Assembly: GCF_019703515.2 (NCBI RefSeq)
Contig: NC_059346.1
Location: 15,779,001-15,843,000 of the forward strand
DNA from: Myxocyprinus asiaticus
Taxonomy: Eukaryota; Chordata; Actinopteri; Cypriniformes; Catostomidae
Direction of reading: 5' to 3'
DNA length: 64,000 nucleotides
The notes beneath the pieces were generated by a model. The model ran no database searches. It was not told the origin of the DNA and was given only the letters and a program-made list of their open reading frames with translations. Below are positions 9,577 to 20,722 of this stretch, in pieces. Within the stretch, counting starts at the first letter, position 1. Every line of letters begins with the position of its first letter. A program made the position numbers and the translations under genes.

Positions 9577-10773
9577 GTGGCCAAAAGTTTGGAATAATGT
9601 ACAGATTTAGCTGTTTTTGAGTAAATTGCTACTTTAATTCACCAAAGTGGCATTCAACTGATCACAAAATATAGTCAGGACATTACTGATGTAAAAAACA
9701 GCACCATCACTATTTGAAAAAAGTCATTTTTGATCAAATCTAGACAGGCCCCATTTCCAGCAGCCATCACCCCAATACCTTATCCTTGAGTAATCATGCT
9801 AAATTGCTAATTTGGTACTAGAAAATCTCTTGCCATTATATCAAACACTGCTGAAAGCTATTTGATTCGTTAAATTAAGCTTAACGTTGTCTTTGTGTTT
9901 GTTTTTGAGTTGCCACAGTATGCAATAGACTGGCATGTCTTAAGGTCAACATTAGGTCAAAAATGGCAAAAAATTTACTTCTCTAGAAACTTGTCAGTCA
10001 ATCATTGTTTTGAGGAATGAAGGCAATACAATGCTTGAAACTGCCAAAAAACTGAAGATTTCATACAAAGGTGTACACTACACTCTTCAAAGACAAAGGA
10101 CAACTGACTCTAACAAGGACAGAAAGAGGTGTGGAAGGTCAAATGTACAACTAAACAAGAGGATAAGTACATCACAGTCTTTTGTTTGAGAAATAGACGC
10201 CTCACATGTCATCAGCTGACAGCTTCATTGAATTCTACCTGCTCAACACCAGTTTCCTGTACAACAGTAAAGAGAAGACTCAGGAGTGCAGGCCTTATGG
10301 GAAGAATTGCAAAGAAAAAGCCACTTTTGAAACAGAAAAAGAAAAGGTTAGAGTGGGCAAAGAAACACCGACATTGGACAACAGATAATTGGAAAAGAGT
10401 GTTATGGATCTTAACCCCATTGAGCTTTTGTGGGATCTGCTAGACTGTAAGGTGCGTGAGAAGTGCCCAACACGACAGCCACATCTATGGCAAGTGCTAC
10501 AGGAAGCGTGGGGTGAAATGTCACTTGAGTATCTGGACAAACTGACAGCTAGAATGCCAAGGATCTGCAAAGCTGTCATTGCTGCATGTGAAGGATTTTT
10601 TGATGAGAAGTTCTGATTTTTTTTTTTTTCAAATTGTAATAGTAATTTTTCAGGTTATTAATACCCTGACTATACATTGTGATCAGTTGAATTCCGCTTT
10701 GGTGAATAAAATACCAATTTCTTTCCGTAAGAGCAAAATCTGTACATTATTCCAAACTTTTGGTGGCCAGTGT
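9572..10773 (+). mobile_element. Tc1-like transposon, internally deleted family, copy 1
   Basis: It begins CACTGGTGGCCAAAAGTTTGG and ends with CCAAACTTTTGGTGGCCAGTG. The inverted arms extend inward through AATAATGTACAGATTT and beyond. The interior encodes a transposase lacking the catalytic middle. A second copy on the minus strand (39546-40749) has the same deletion junction, so this is a mobilised deletion derivative. No clean TA flank remains because both ends merge with CA/TG microsatellites. Confidence 0.88.
10017..10616 (+). pseudogene. Tc1-like transposase lacking its catalytic centre
   Basis: N-terminal helix-turn-helix sequence appears from about 10017 (TMLETAKKLKISYKGVH). It continues in a second frame from 10129 with RRLRSAGLMGRIAKKKPLLK. 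After WKRVLW, where TDES and the first catalytic Asp should follow, the sequence jumps to MDLNPIELLWD (near 10404). The first and second Asp are therefore both absent, and only the Glu block and C-terminus (to 10613) remain. At least two frames are used. The product could bind ends but could not cut. Confidence 0.85.
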
Positions 10774-10799
10774 GTGTGTGTGTGTGTGTACATACATTG

Positions 10800-10834
<35 letters not shown>
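10774..10834. repeat. (TG)n, TATATA and (CA)n microsatellite cluster
   Basis: A GT tract starts in the transposon end and is followed by a short TA run and (AC)n to 10834. Confidence 0.9.
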
Positions 10835-11779
10835 CGGTGAATTTATGTGACCATATATTCACTTACTGTATGGAAAATTTGTATTTACATATCAGCCATC
10901 AGCTGATTGTCCGCGTCACACCGGTAAATTCACGCGCGTCCCTATCTGCTGTTTTCAAAGGCTATTTAATTGATTTCAATGAGATAATGAAAATGTCCAT
11001 GCGATGTGTCATGTTTTCTACGTGTGTCGCCCAGTTAAACTGATAAACATATAGCTGTTATTGATTGGGAAATAGCCGTTACTGACACTTAAAGCAGCTC
11101 GCCTTGGTCGAGCCACTCCACTCTCCACTGTCACCGCGTTAGCTCACAAACATACCTCAGTCTTAATTACCGTCACTGCATAGATGGTCAAAAGCTCTCA
11201 AATAGTATTAAACGTCATATTTAAAAGGCCCTCTGTCTTCCTTCTAATGACGTACATACGGCATTCATTGTCGTAATGAAAGCACAACACACACGGATAT
11301 AAATTCGCAATACCAAATGATCACCGCAAGGTGGGAGCACTGCATCACTAAACGCAAAATTGGCCCTTGTGAAAAGGATATTCATGTTGTAATCTCAAAA
11401 GGACAGTTGACATGACAATCGGAGAAGTAGCAGCAGTGTCCTGCAGTCTGACATGATATACTTCTAAAGTTTTAGATATTTTATACATCTAAAAGTAGAT
11501 GAAACAAAAAATAAAACATTAAACATAAAACAACATTTTCTAAGTTGTGTGACGCATTGCAGGTGAAAGACATAAATTAATATAATATTTGTAATATTTG
11601 TAAACAAAAACAAAACAAAAAACAACAACTATTTAACATACCACAAGACTATTTAAGTGGAGTTCAAAAAAGCTAAAGGTTTAAAGAAAGGGGAAAGCTT
11701 AAAATGTGAGCAGTTACAGCAGCCAAATATACCTTAAAACCTTGATGTTGATAAAAAGTGAAGTGCATGTTGTACTCAC
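10835..11779. other. Unique intergenic or intronic sequence
   Basis: No repeat family that I recognise and no convincing coding frame. A locally CpG-containing stretch (10900-11350) has several CGCG and ACGT sites, in contrast to the AT-rich surroundings. Confidence 0.5.
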
Positions 11780-11843
11780 CTTCCGTTGGCTTTCATCTGC
11801 ACATTAATGTTGTAGACTATATTGCACAATGTATGTTTACATA
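11780..11843 (-). other. Possible 64-bp exon (minus strand)
   Basis: A consensus donor GGAAG/GTGAGTAC (complement of 11771-11784) follows an open stretch reading NIVYNINVQMKANG. An AATGCAG acceptor lies at 11844-11850. The exon would end in phase 2. It is on the same strand as the candidate exons at 8.4-9.0 kb, 2.8 kb upstream of them. Short and unsupported by homology; it may be chance. Confidence 0.2.
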
Positions 11844-12500
11844 CTGCATTTAATATATTTATATGTATATAAATATAGATTATTCAGCTTATTACATCGA
11901 TGTGCAGACAAAAGCAAACAGTGGAAGAGACCTACAGAATACACTAAGGGGTACATTATAGTTGGAAAAACATACACTTGTATGTCTTACTGTTGATTTT
12001 GATTTGCTCAATGCTATCTTAAAGTCAACAGAGGATTTAAATGGGTTCACTCACCACCATGTTTTTTCAAACTCAAATTACTTTCTTTCTCCAGAGGAAC
12101 ACAACAGGAGATCATTCAGTCACCATTTACTTCATTGCATGTTTTTTCCCCATACAATGATGGTAAGGTAAGGATGCCCTGATACTTCCTTTTCGGTACT
12201 CGCCGATACAGGTATACCTGTTTTTTTTTTTTTTTTTTTTTTTTTTCTGAAACTGTTTCCATGTCAACAGTTTATTTGAAGTTTTTCATCAAAATGGTGT
12301 CTAAATGAATTAATTAAATCTTTAATCAAAACAAGTTAGAACTATTATTTTTCAACATAATATTGTATTATTTTTATCAGATGAAGTGCTTTTACACAGA
12401 ACCTCACAGCACAATAAAAAATACAACATTAGAGTTATATTTGTCAGATAAGTGCTGGATTACAGAGCATCACAGATATGCGATATTGCTTGAATATAAT

Positions 12501-12675
12501 ACAATTACTATTGATTTATTATTATTATTAGTAGTAGTAGTAGTAGTAGTACTATTACAGTGAATATTACATAACTATACAGTAGTGACAATTACTATTG
12601 ATTTATTATTATTATTATTAGTAGTAGTAGTAGTAGTACTATTACAGTGAATATTACATAACTATACAGTTGTGA
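12501..12675. repeat. Tandem duplication, period about 87 bp
   Basis: ACAATTACTATTGATTTATT followed by (ATT)n, (AGT)n and ACTATTACAGTGAATATTAC occurs at 12501 and again at 12588. The two units differ mainly in trinucleotide copy number. Confidence 0.9.
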
Positions 12676-12828
12676 CATATTTCTGTCATAATTTTGTCCA
12701 TTTAAATGTAACTTTCATTTTAGCGGAAGCTTATATTTTGGAGTGAAGTCCTTTCTGTTTTTGTGTGTTTTTGACAGTAATTTCTCACCTACATACAGTA
12801 AAAGCAGGTTGCTACATGACCCAGTGTG

Positions 12829-13430
12829 ATTAAAGGAATATTCTCTGTTCAATACAAGTTAAGCCCAATCAACGGCATTTGTGGCATAATATTGATTGCC
12901 ACAAAAACTTGTCCCTCCTTAAAAAAAAAAAAAGGGCAAAAATCTGGGTTACACACTTACGATAGTGAATGGGGCCAATCTGTAAATGTTAAAATTCTCA
13001 CTATTTCAAAAGTATAGCCACAAGACATTAACAATATGCATGTTAACATGATTTTAGTGTGATAAAATTGCTTACTAACCTTTTCTGTGTAAAGTTATAG
13101 CCAATTTTACAACTTTGTTGCCATGACAATGCAATGTCAACAAACCCTAAAAAATTATTTAAACAACTTTACAGCTCAAATAATACATGAGTTTTAAAAG
13201 AATAATTAATGTAAGTGCTTTTACAAAATTATAAGCCTCGCATTTCTGCCTTTAAACCCTCCAAAAATTGGCCCCAATCACTTCAATTGTAAGAGCCTCA
13301 CTCTGACCTCGATTTTTGCCTTTTTTAAAGAAAAGGAGGGACGAGTTGAAATAATTTTTTGTGGTAATCAACATTTCGCCACAAATGCTGTCGACTGGGC
13401 TTAACTTGTATTGAACCCAGAAATGGCTGC
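12829..13430. mobile_element. Palindromic MITE, about 600 bp
   Basis: The left end has TTAAAGGAATATTCTCTGTT, then CAATACAAGTTAAGCCCA; the right end has GGGCTTAACTTGTATTGAAC. The arms continue as inverted complements (GGCATTTGTGGCATAATATT against ...GCCACAAATGCTG; GTCCCTCCTT against AAGGAGGGAC; GAATGGGGCCAAT against ATTGGCCCCAATC). There is no coding capacity. I recognise it as a widespread cyprinid repeat, from memory only. Confidence 0.8.
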
Positions 13431-13855
13431 TATTTAATTAAATAAATATACAGTATAGTCTGTATGTGTCTTACGCTACAAAGTGAATTAGCGCACCGCT
13501 AGCGGTCATCTGCTATAAACAGAGTGCGCAATGCTCATGATGGTGTTTTCCATGTATGAGACAAGGAGCTCTGAAAGGTACAGTATGACCACCCAGTGTC
13601 GGCACAATGCCAGCTCCACACATTCACTTTGAATTGCACAGCACATGCAAACTATATATTTATCTCAGTAAATTGCAGCCTTTGCGGTTTAATAATCACA
13701 CTAATACATAGTGTGATTTTAATTTGTGCACTGAATGTTAACCCAATGACATTCATACGTCAGGTATTGGTATTTTTATGAGCATGAGTGAGGTATCAGA
13801 CCAGATTCCAATACTAATAGTGAAACTGTCATTTTTGGGTGAACTACCCATTTAA

Positions 13856-15638
13856 TAGCCTTTCAAAAAAATTATAAAATAAAAATCTAAGATAACCTGA
13901 AAAAAATGTAGGTGGGGGGTGGTGGTAAATATTTAATCTAGTCTTCTGCACGCCTTCAGTTCAGTGATGCAATATTCATGAGGTCAAGAGGGCTGAAGGC
14001 TACACTCTTGACTTCACCTACTTAACACGTCCAGATATGCACATGCACACACTCACACACACACACACATGAAAGAGCACAGTCAAACATAAATATACAC
14101 TTTTAACAATGGACCAGCCCTACACCTTAAACCATTGGCTACTAGTATTCAAAAGGATCTTCAGTAATATTTCTTCTCTGTAATTATATGTCTAATCTAA
14201 ACCCAGCCACACTTACTGGCAGCTCACACACCATCGGCCACAGGAAGAGTGACCACCATGGTTCTTGTAGTTTTATTGCAGCACTTAACCTCACACTCAT
14301 TATTAGAGGAGGCATTTCTTTAAGTGAGGCAATTGACTCCATTCCGTCCTCTTCACATGCACTTTTCAGAGAGAGAGGAAGATTTTAGGCTTCCTCTGGT
14401 CCACGAATGCCACATGATTTACTGCTATTATAAAAATAAATTGTGTACAGTAATACCTTGGCCATTACTGCTGTGAATCGTTCAACAACGGTAAATCAGT
14501 GTAGTATACTAGGTAATTTCCTTTAAAAGAATAAGAGCAATCGACTAGCATCCCCGTAACTCAATTCCTGTGATTTTTATGTTAGGATTATGATCATTTT
14601 CATTGTTGCTATGAAAATTTATAGCAGAAGTGACCTGATCAACCCTATGTTCTCTTAAAGAACCTTTTACAAGCTCTGTTCTAGGGCCAGGTGAGCTGCT
14701 TTGCTGCCTACTGTCCACATAGACATCTACTGTCTAAGCCAGCATCCATTCAGAAATCAATCATAACTGATTTGAAATGCTCTACATAAGCAGCAACTCC
14801 ATTAATGGAAAGCTTACAAGAGCCTCGACTGCACACTACACACATACAGTATATTCATTAAACGGAACTATTTGCTTGATACTTTTCACTACTGTAATAA
14901 ATATATTTATAATCAGCATTTCTCTCAATTTTTCACCATCTTGGCCATTGCACTAGAATCGACAATTTCAGTCACAATGTATTCTGGAATTACCTATTTA
15001 TAAAGGATGCATGCGATTCAGAATATGACCAAAATGAGGTATCTTTTCAAACAGTCTTTACATCAGGAACGAGCCCTAAAAATGCTGTCAAGGTACAGTA
15101 GGCAGGTCACTAGGGGTTGGAACGTTAGAACCCTGTCTGGCATTTAGTAAAATTCAGCAGATGCAGATTTTGTGCCTTCAGTCCAGAAATCTCTATATTC
15201 AGATAGTTTCTCCCATTTCCTCATATCATATCTAGACACCTACAGCTCAGAAGTTTAAATCTTTCTCCTCTTTATACTGTAACCCTAAAAAACACACTTA
15301 AACCCTTGTTTCTAAATCCACTTTCTCTATAAATGTTTAGTAATATTGGGAATATGCAAATTAATTCCTAAATGCTTGTGCAACCTGTGTAGGTGAAAGA
15401 GAGGGATGGACAGAGAACAATGAAAAGTCAGGTTATGTTCACAGCAACAATTGCTTGTATTCTCTTGAATAGCTGAATAATTCAGCAGTGGAAGAAGTGT
15501 ATAGGTACAAAGGGAGTTCTAAACAAAGGCCACCGCCAGCAAAGGTCTTCGCACTTCCTGCACTAGTAACAGTGGGCAAAAGTGCTGTTGTTTTCCTGGA
15601 ATGACAGAGTGCAGGTTCTCCCAGCACTTCTGCAGCAT
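13856..15638. other. Unique intergenic or intronic sequence with a (CA)n
   Basis: No gene or repeat family recognised apart from a CA microsatellite at about 14041-14069. Frames are short and lack splice context. Confidence 0.5.
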
Positions 15639-15880
15639 TAAAGGAGTAGTTCACCCATTTACTTACTCGCATGTCGTTCTCAACCTGTAGGACTTTCTTT
15701 CTACAGTGAAACACAAAATGTGATGTTAGGTATAATGTTAGCCTCAGTCACCATTCACTTTCATTGCATCTCTTTTTCCATACAATGATAGTGAATGGTG
15801 ACCTAGGCTAACATTTTGCCTCACATCTCCTTTTGTGTTCTTTGGAAGACAGAAAGTCATATGGGTTTGGTATAACATGG
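15639..15880. mobile_element. Palindromic MITE (short family)
   Basis: AAGGAGTAGTTCACCCATTT opens the left arm. CACCATTCACTTTCATTGCAT and its complement ATGATAGTGAATGGTGA face each other near 15755-15800. The right arm ends before reaching the expected GGGTGAACT end, so it is slightly truncated. Confidence 0.75.
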
Positions 15881-15940
15881 CTATTGAATGAAATTTACAT
15901 TTCCAGTAATTAAAGAAAAACATTTGTTCATACAATAACT

Positions 15941-16612
15941 TAAAGGGATTGTTCACCCAAAAATGAAAATTCTCTCATCATTTACTCACCCTCATGCCAT
16001 CCCAGATGTTGATGTCTTTCCTTCTTCTGCAGAACACAAACAAAGCTTTTTAGAAGAATATCTCAGCTCTGTAGGTCCTAACAATGAATGGTGACCAAAA
16101 TGTGGAAGTTCCAAAAAGCATATAAAGGCAGCATAAAAGTAATCCATACAACTTCAGTGGTTAAATCTATATCTTCAAAAGAAGGTGAGAAACAGATCAA
16201 TATTTAAGTCCTTTTTTAGTATAAATTCTCCTCCCTGCCCAGTAGGTGGCGATATGCACGAAGAATGCAAATCGTCAAAAACAAAAGAAGAAGAATGTGA
16301 AAGTGGAGACTGATCGTAAAAAAAGGACTTAAATATTAACCTCTTTCTCACCCATACATAGATCGCTTCTAAAGATGTGGATTTAACCACTGGAGTCATA
16401 TGAATTACACTTAAGCTGCCTTTATTTGCTTTTGGACCTTTAAAGTTTTGGTACCCATTCACCTGCATTGTATGGACCAACAGAGCTGAGAAATTCTTCA
16501 AAAAATCTTAATTTGTGTTCAGCAGAAGAAAGAAAGTTATATACATCTGGGATGCTTAAGGGTGAATAAATGATGGGAGATTTTAAATTTTTTGGTAAAC
16601 TATCCGTTTAAG
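15941..16612. mobile_element. Palindromic MITE (long family), complete copy
   Basis: It starts TTAAAGGGATTGTTCACCC and ends GGTAAACTATCCGTTTAA. The two arms of about 300 bp are complementary: CATCCCAGATGT against ACATCTGGGATG, GAATGGTGACC against GGTACCCATTC, AAATATTGATCTGTTTCTCA against TATTAACCTCTTTCTCA in mirrored order. The centre holds CCCAGTAGGTGGCGATATGC (16238-16257). The fragment at 6632-8205 is the same family. No protein is encoded. Confidence 0.85.
16238..16253 (+). promoter_or_regulatory. CTCF-like motif in the MITE centre
   Basis: CCCAGTAGGTGGCGAT fits the CTCF core pattern NCA-NNA-GGN-GGC. This is a motif match by eye; binding is not shown. The related copy at 6632-8205 has lost it. 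Confidence 0.35.
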
Positions 16613-17886
16613 ATTTGGAATTGTTGAGCTTGATGAATACAGTCAACAATAGAACATTATAGAAGATTAATAAAGATTATATACTTGTCTTCCTGCCAAG
16701 CTTTTAATAGGGGGAAATCACACGGTAACAGGCTTGTGCTTAATATGTGGGACACGGCTAAATATTATGTTTTTGGTGATTAAAATAAGTTCATAATATA
16801 ATATTTTATTACACAGCTCTCTGGAATACTCGATTCTGATTCGCCTTCTAGCAGTCTGATATTTCTGAATAATAAAAGTGATATCAGACCAGTCATCCTG
16901 GTATTGAGAGTAATCTTGTATGAATTTGTCTCATTTTACTCTGCGATCTCAACAAGTAAGCTATAAATGTAATTTCAACTCAATCAAATCAATGCCAAAT
17001 GTCCATTTATTTAGCAAATAGTCCTGTAATAAGCTGGATAATGAGCAGTCAGACGATCACTTTCACAAAATAAACATCACAGAACTCCGAAGTAAACTGG
17101 AGGTTGAATTCAGCTTCTATGACTCGCATTTTTTCTTTTCACATAATAACATAATTTAATGCATGTGTATTTAATTAGTTATTTGATACAGTACAATCAG
17201 CCAGTCATTATTGCAAAATAAACCCCTTCAAGGTGATACGAGTCCCGATCACCCGGTTTATTTTGCGATAATGACTGGCTGACTGTACATAATCCCTTAC
17301 ACATATTATAACAGAATATTATATAACTATAATTGAATAAAAACAATCTACAATGAATCAAATATAAATTCAACAGATTTTGTCAAAATTATGACACTGT
17401 TGAAGATCTAATGTGTTTAAACCAAGGTCAGAAATGAACTTTTCCATTAAGGGGCAATATTTGCCCCTAAATTGGATTTTCAGGGGTATTTTGTACCTTT
17501 TATTGGGCATTTTTTTCCAACCAAATAAAAAATATAAGGCGTCATCCTTTTATGTCAAACACTTAAATGTAATCATCAGTTAACACATATATGAATAGCT
17601 AGATTGAGAATTTATTTCGTCTTATGATAAAATTAAATCAACATCAACTCAGGCAGTATACAACAAGTATAATAAGGCTGAAATAGTGGAATACATTTTG
17701 GGGCATTTTTGGTCCCTCTATTTTGAATTTGAGGGGCATTTTTTGCCCTAAGCCCCCTTTAATTTCTGACCATTTAAATAAACTTCTTCTCTTGCTATAT
17801 ATATATATATTTTTGTTGTTGTTGTTAGATAATAGTATATTTAACATACCTAAAAGTCTCACTCTATGGGAATATTGCCTTTATTG

Positions 17887-17920
<34 letters not shown>

Positions 17921-19040
17921 AATGATATACCAACTTGTACCCTACTCTTTGAAAGTGCCCTTTGTACAATGATTGAAGTGCTCTTGAAAACTGGTTTCAA
18001 GTGCACACCAGGTGACTTAAGAGCCCACCTTTCAATTAGCTCATGTGAGGTTATGACATCAGATGAAATAAGGTCATGATCATAAGAGGGGGAGAGAGAT
18101 TGCCATCCTACCTTGACTGAATTGTGCTGTTTGTTTGAGGTGAGGGTAACAGAGAGGTAACGTGTTGTGCGAGTTGTCTGGAGAGACACATACAGGACGA
18201 CAGTTGCACTGAGCAAACAACAGCTTTTACCACAAGGGACCAGGCCACCATGCAGGAGTGGGGACCTGACAATTAGTTCAACCGGAAAACCTACACAAAC
18301 ACACACAAAATGCCTAAAGACACACACATGGGCATTTATAATGAATTAAACTCACACTCCAACACACAATAAAGGGGTATTTTTGTTAGGAAAGCATCAG
18401 CCGAGAACAAAAATGTAAATGGAAACATAGAACACATACAGGTGCGTAATCATACACACACATGCAAACACATTTCCAAAAGGCTCATGCTGCAAATATC
18501 ACATGTGATGACACATAACAGACTCCCTGCTGACTGTGGTGCTTGACAACGGCACCAAGCTTAATCCCAGCAGACCTCAGTCTGCATGTAATTTGGATCT
18601 CTCTGAACTCACTCATTAATCCGTAACAGTGCAGGGGATCCCACCAGTTTAATAGTTCAATGGTCTACCCTAACACCACTCTAAAAGGAGTTTTAGGTGA
18701 TCAAGTTGCTTTCCATGCCAGCTGGTTAGTGTTCGTCAGCAAGAACTTAAGATGTCAGTTAAATTGTCCCATTGCAAATGTGTTCCCTTGTGGGTATGTG
18801 CTTGTTCACTTGCAAAAAACAATGACAGATCACAATTCACAGTGAACTTAATAACAAGTATTAATTCATTTAATTAGACTCTTATTAAATACTCTGTAAC
18901 AAAATGAAAGACAAATTATAGCTGTTCTTTTCGCGTGCCACATTAACACTGATTCACTCAAGGATAACAGTAAAGTGGCCAACCATATGGTGAGTATTTG
19001 TTTTGTAATAATTTATGGGGAAAAAAGCATTGCATTTAAA
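16613..19040. other. Mostly unrecognised sequence with a hairpin and a poly(A) run
   Basis: No gene is supported. It holds an imperfect hairpin (17200-17282), possibly part of an older repeat from about 16800 (GAATACTCGATTCTGATTCG), a GGGGCA-rich repeat pair (17450-17480, 17698-17755) and a 29-base A run at 17890-17918. The long minus-strand frame across 17887-18327 is driven by the A run. Confidence 0.5.
17200..17282. repeat. Hairpin with 27-bp arms
   Basis: CAGCCAGTCATTATTGCAAA... pairs with ...TTTGCGATAATGACTGGCTG around a loop of about 29 bases. Only one or two mismatches occur. It is probably the core of a fold-back repeat. Confidence 0.7.
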
Positions 19041-19049
19041 GTGCACAAC

Positions 19050-19100
19050 ATTTTCTGTACATTTATCCATTTAGCAGACGTTTTAATCCAAAGCAACAAA
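19050..19100 (-). repeat. SINE tail fragment
   Basis: TACATTTATCCATTTAGCAG and the following CGTTTTAATCCAAAGCAAC match, in complement, the 3' tail of the tRNA-derived SINE at 52853-53044. Only this tail remains. Confidence 0.6.
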
Positions 19101-20057
19101 TTAGGGCTATAAGCAGTCCGATATAAGAATACGTTTTCATATTAATTATGGTCACATCTAAATTAACTGGTTTTATAGTAATTTAATATGACTGAATCAG
19201 CCTTACAATGTTACACCAATGGAATCCATTTTAAAGGTCAGATCAGGTAGAAATAGCTCTTTAAGGTAACAGCTGCCTATTTTCACTTGTGCAGGACAAA
19301 CCGTTAACCCAATAGACACTTTGACTTCCCTGACTGCCTTAAATCACTAGACTGTGACATATGACAGTTTTGCATTAAATGGATGTAAAGTTTTCACCTG
19401 TGGGGAGTTTAGAGTAATGGCAAATCTGGGCCAAGGACAAATCTATTGTTCCAAAAGTGGGAACATATTCAGTACATTTGTTCTCTCTCTCTTTCTTTGT
19501 CCTTCAGAGGACATTGACTAGGTTTCAGTCCATTTAGTGGTCGACACAATGCAATTCTTTGTCTGGTCTTGCAAAACTCTCAATTCAAGAACCATCAAGA
19601 ATGTCAAATGGGGTTTTTATTTTATTATCATTTAGATTTAAGCTTAGACATGATGCCAGTAAAGAAAAAAAATATGACTATAGATTTTTTCATGTTTTGA
19701 AGAAAATTTGAGTTGTTCTTGCCTTCACTGGCCCAAACGTAAATAATCTAGTACCATTTTGACATACTGTTGATTAAATGCATTTAAGAAAACTTAATTA
19801 ATGAAGCAGATTATAAGAATTGATATTATCTTTTTTGTTTCACTCGATGTTTGTCTGATCATGAGTGAAAAAAGATACTTAGAAACACAAAAACACATTT
19901 TAACTGATAAGAATAATTCACACTATCAACATACCTATTTTGAAGAAGATGAACATAGATTTCTTACAGGGGAGTTTCTAGAATTATGGACAGGTAATCT
20001 GGAGTTTATTTAACAAATGTGGTCTTACTCCAGCAATTTTGGCATAACAAACGGTAT
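19101..20057. other. Unique AT-rich sequence
   Basis: Nothing recognisable; no supported coding frame or repeat. Confidence 0.5.
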
Positions 20058-20062
20058 CCATG

Positions 20063-20470
20063 TGTAACGAATGTGGCTGGTATTCATTCAGCCGACCGCC
20101 AGAGGTAGCCCTCTCCCAAATACTAATATTGAACCGTTTCTTCTATGGTGACTTCCTGTTTACACTACATAAAGAGCCATGCCTTTCCATTGTTACCTTG
20201 CAAAGTATTGCCAGTTTCATTGCCTTACCAAGCGTTTTTCCCATTACCTGTTTCATTGTCTTGTTATGACCATTGTGCCTGCTTTATTGGATTACTGATT
20301 TTTGGATTACTGTTTTGCTCTGTTTGCTTGGTTGGACTGATTACTTGATAACGACTATTTTGCCTGTTTCTACGATTACGTCTCTGCCCTGTGTTTTGGA
20401 TTTGTTTGCTGTGTGTAATAAACTTCCTGCATATGGATTCTACCTTCGCCTCCATGTCGAGTCCCTCACA
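20063..20470 (+). mobile_element. Solo LTR, gypsy-like, with a perfect 5-bp duplication
   Basis: It begins TGTAACGAATGTGG and ends CCCTCACA, so it has TG...CA ends. CCATG stands directly before (20058-20062) and after (20471-20475). The interior has a possible TATA-like ACATAAAG (20166-20173) and an AATAAA (20417-20422) about 48 bp before the end, which sets the plus orientation. Length (408 bp) and 5-bp duplication fit Ty3/gypsy LTRs. No internal domain is present, so it is the product of LTR-LTR recombination. Confidence 0.82.
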
Positions 20471-20701
20471 CCATGTGAGGTAACAGATCAGACTAGTTAT
20501 ATTAGTGAATCAATGTCACAAAAAACAGCCTCAAAAGTTTTCGCAAAAGGACCATAATATACATTTTTGAAGCCGAGTGCAAAAGCAACATACGAAACTA
20601 AAACTAACTTTACTGTGCTAATGCAGTCGGTTTAGCATTTATATATGAATTAGATTGTGAATCCGAAATGACATGTATTTGTCCATTTTAATGCGTTTGA
20701 T

Positions 20702-20722
20702 TGGGAAGATGGCGCCGCTGTC
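20702..20722 (+). promoter_or_regulatory. YY1-like box at the L2 5' end
   Basis: GGGAAGATGGCGCCGCT contains AAGATGGCG, the core recognised by YY1. In mammalian L1 a similar box at the very 5' end directs accurate initiation. Here it sits within about 10 bp of the inferred start of the element. Function is inferred. Confidence 0.35.

Larger units (their letters stand above)
12036..13855. mobile_element. Composite of nested MITEs
   Basis: The outer left part (12036-12175: GTTCACTCACC, CACCATTTACTTCATTGCAT, CATACAATGATGG) is half of the palindromic family seen at 15639-15880. Its TTTTTGGGTGAACTACCC end appears at 13827-13850. Between them lies a second element with GATACTTCC...CGATAC at about 12178-12215 and GGTATTGG...GAGGTATCAGACC at about 13762-13802, resembling ends of hAT-type repeats. 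A third MITE (12829-13430) sits within that. Boundaries of the middle element are uncertain. Confidence 0.45.

Noticed and set aside
17887..18327. 146-codon minus-strand frame
   Set aside because: It ends in a phenylalanine run translated from the A/T homopolymer, has no domain and lies in non-conserved sequence.
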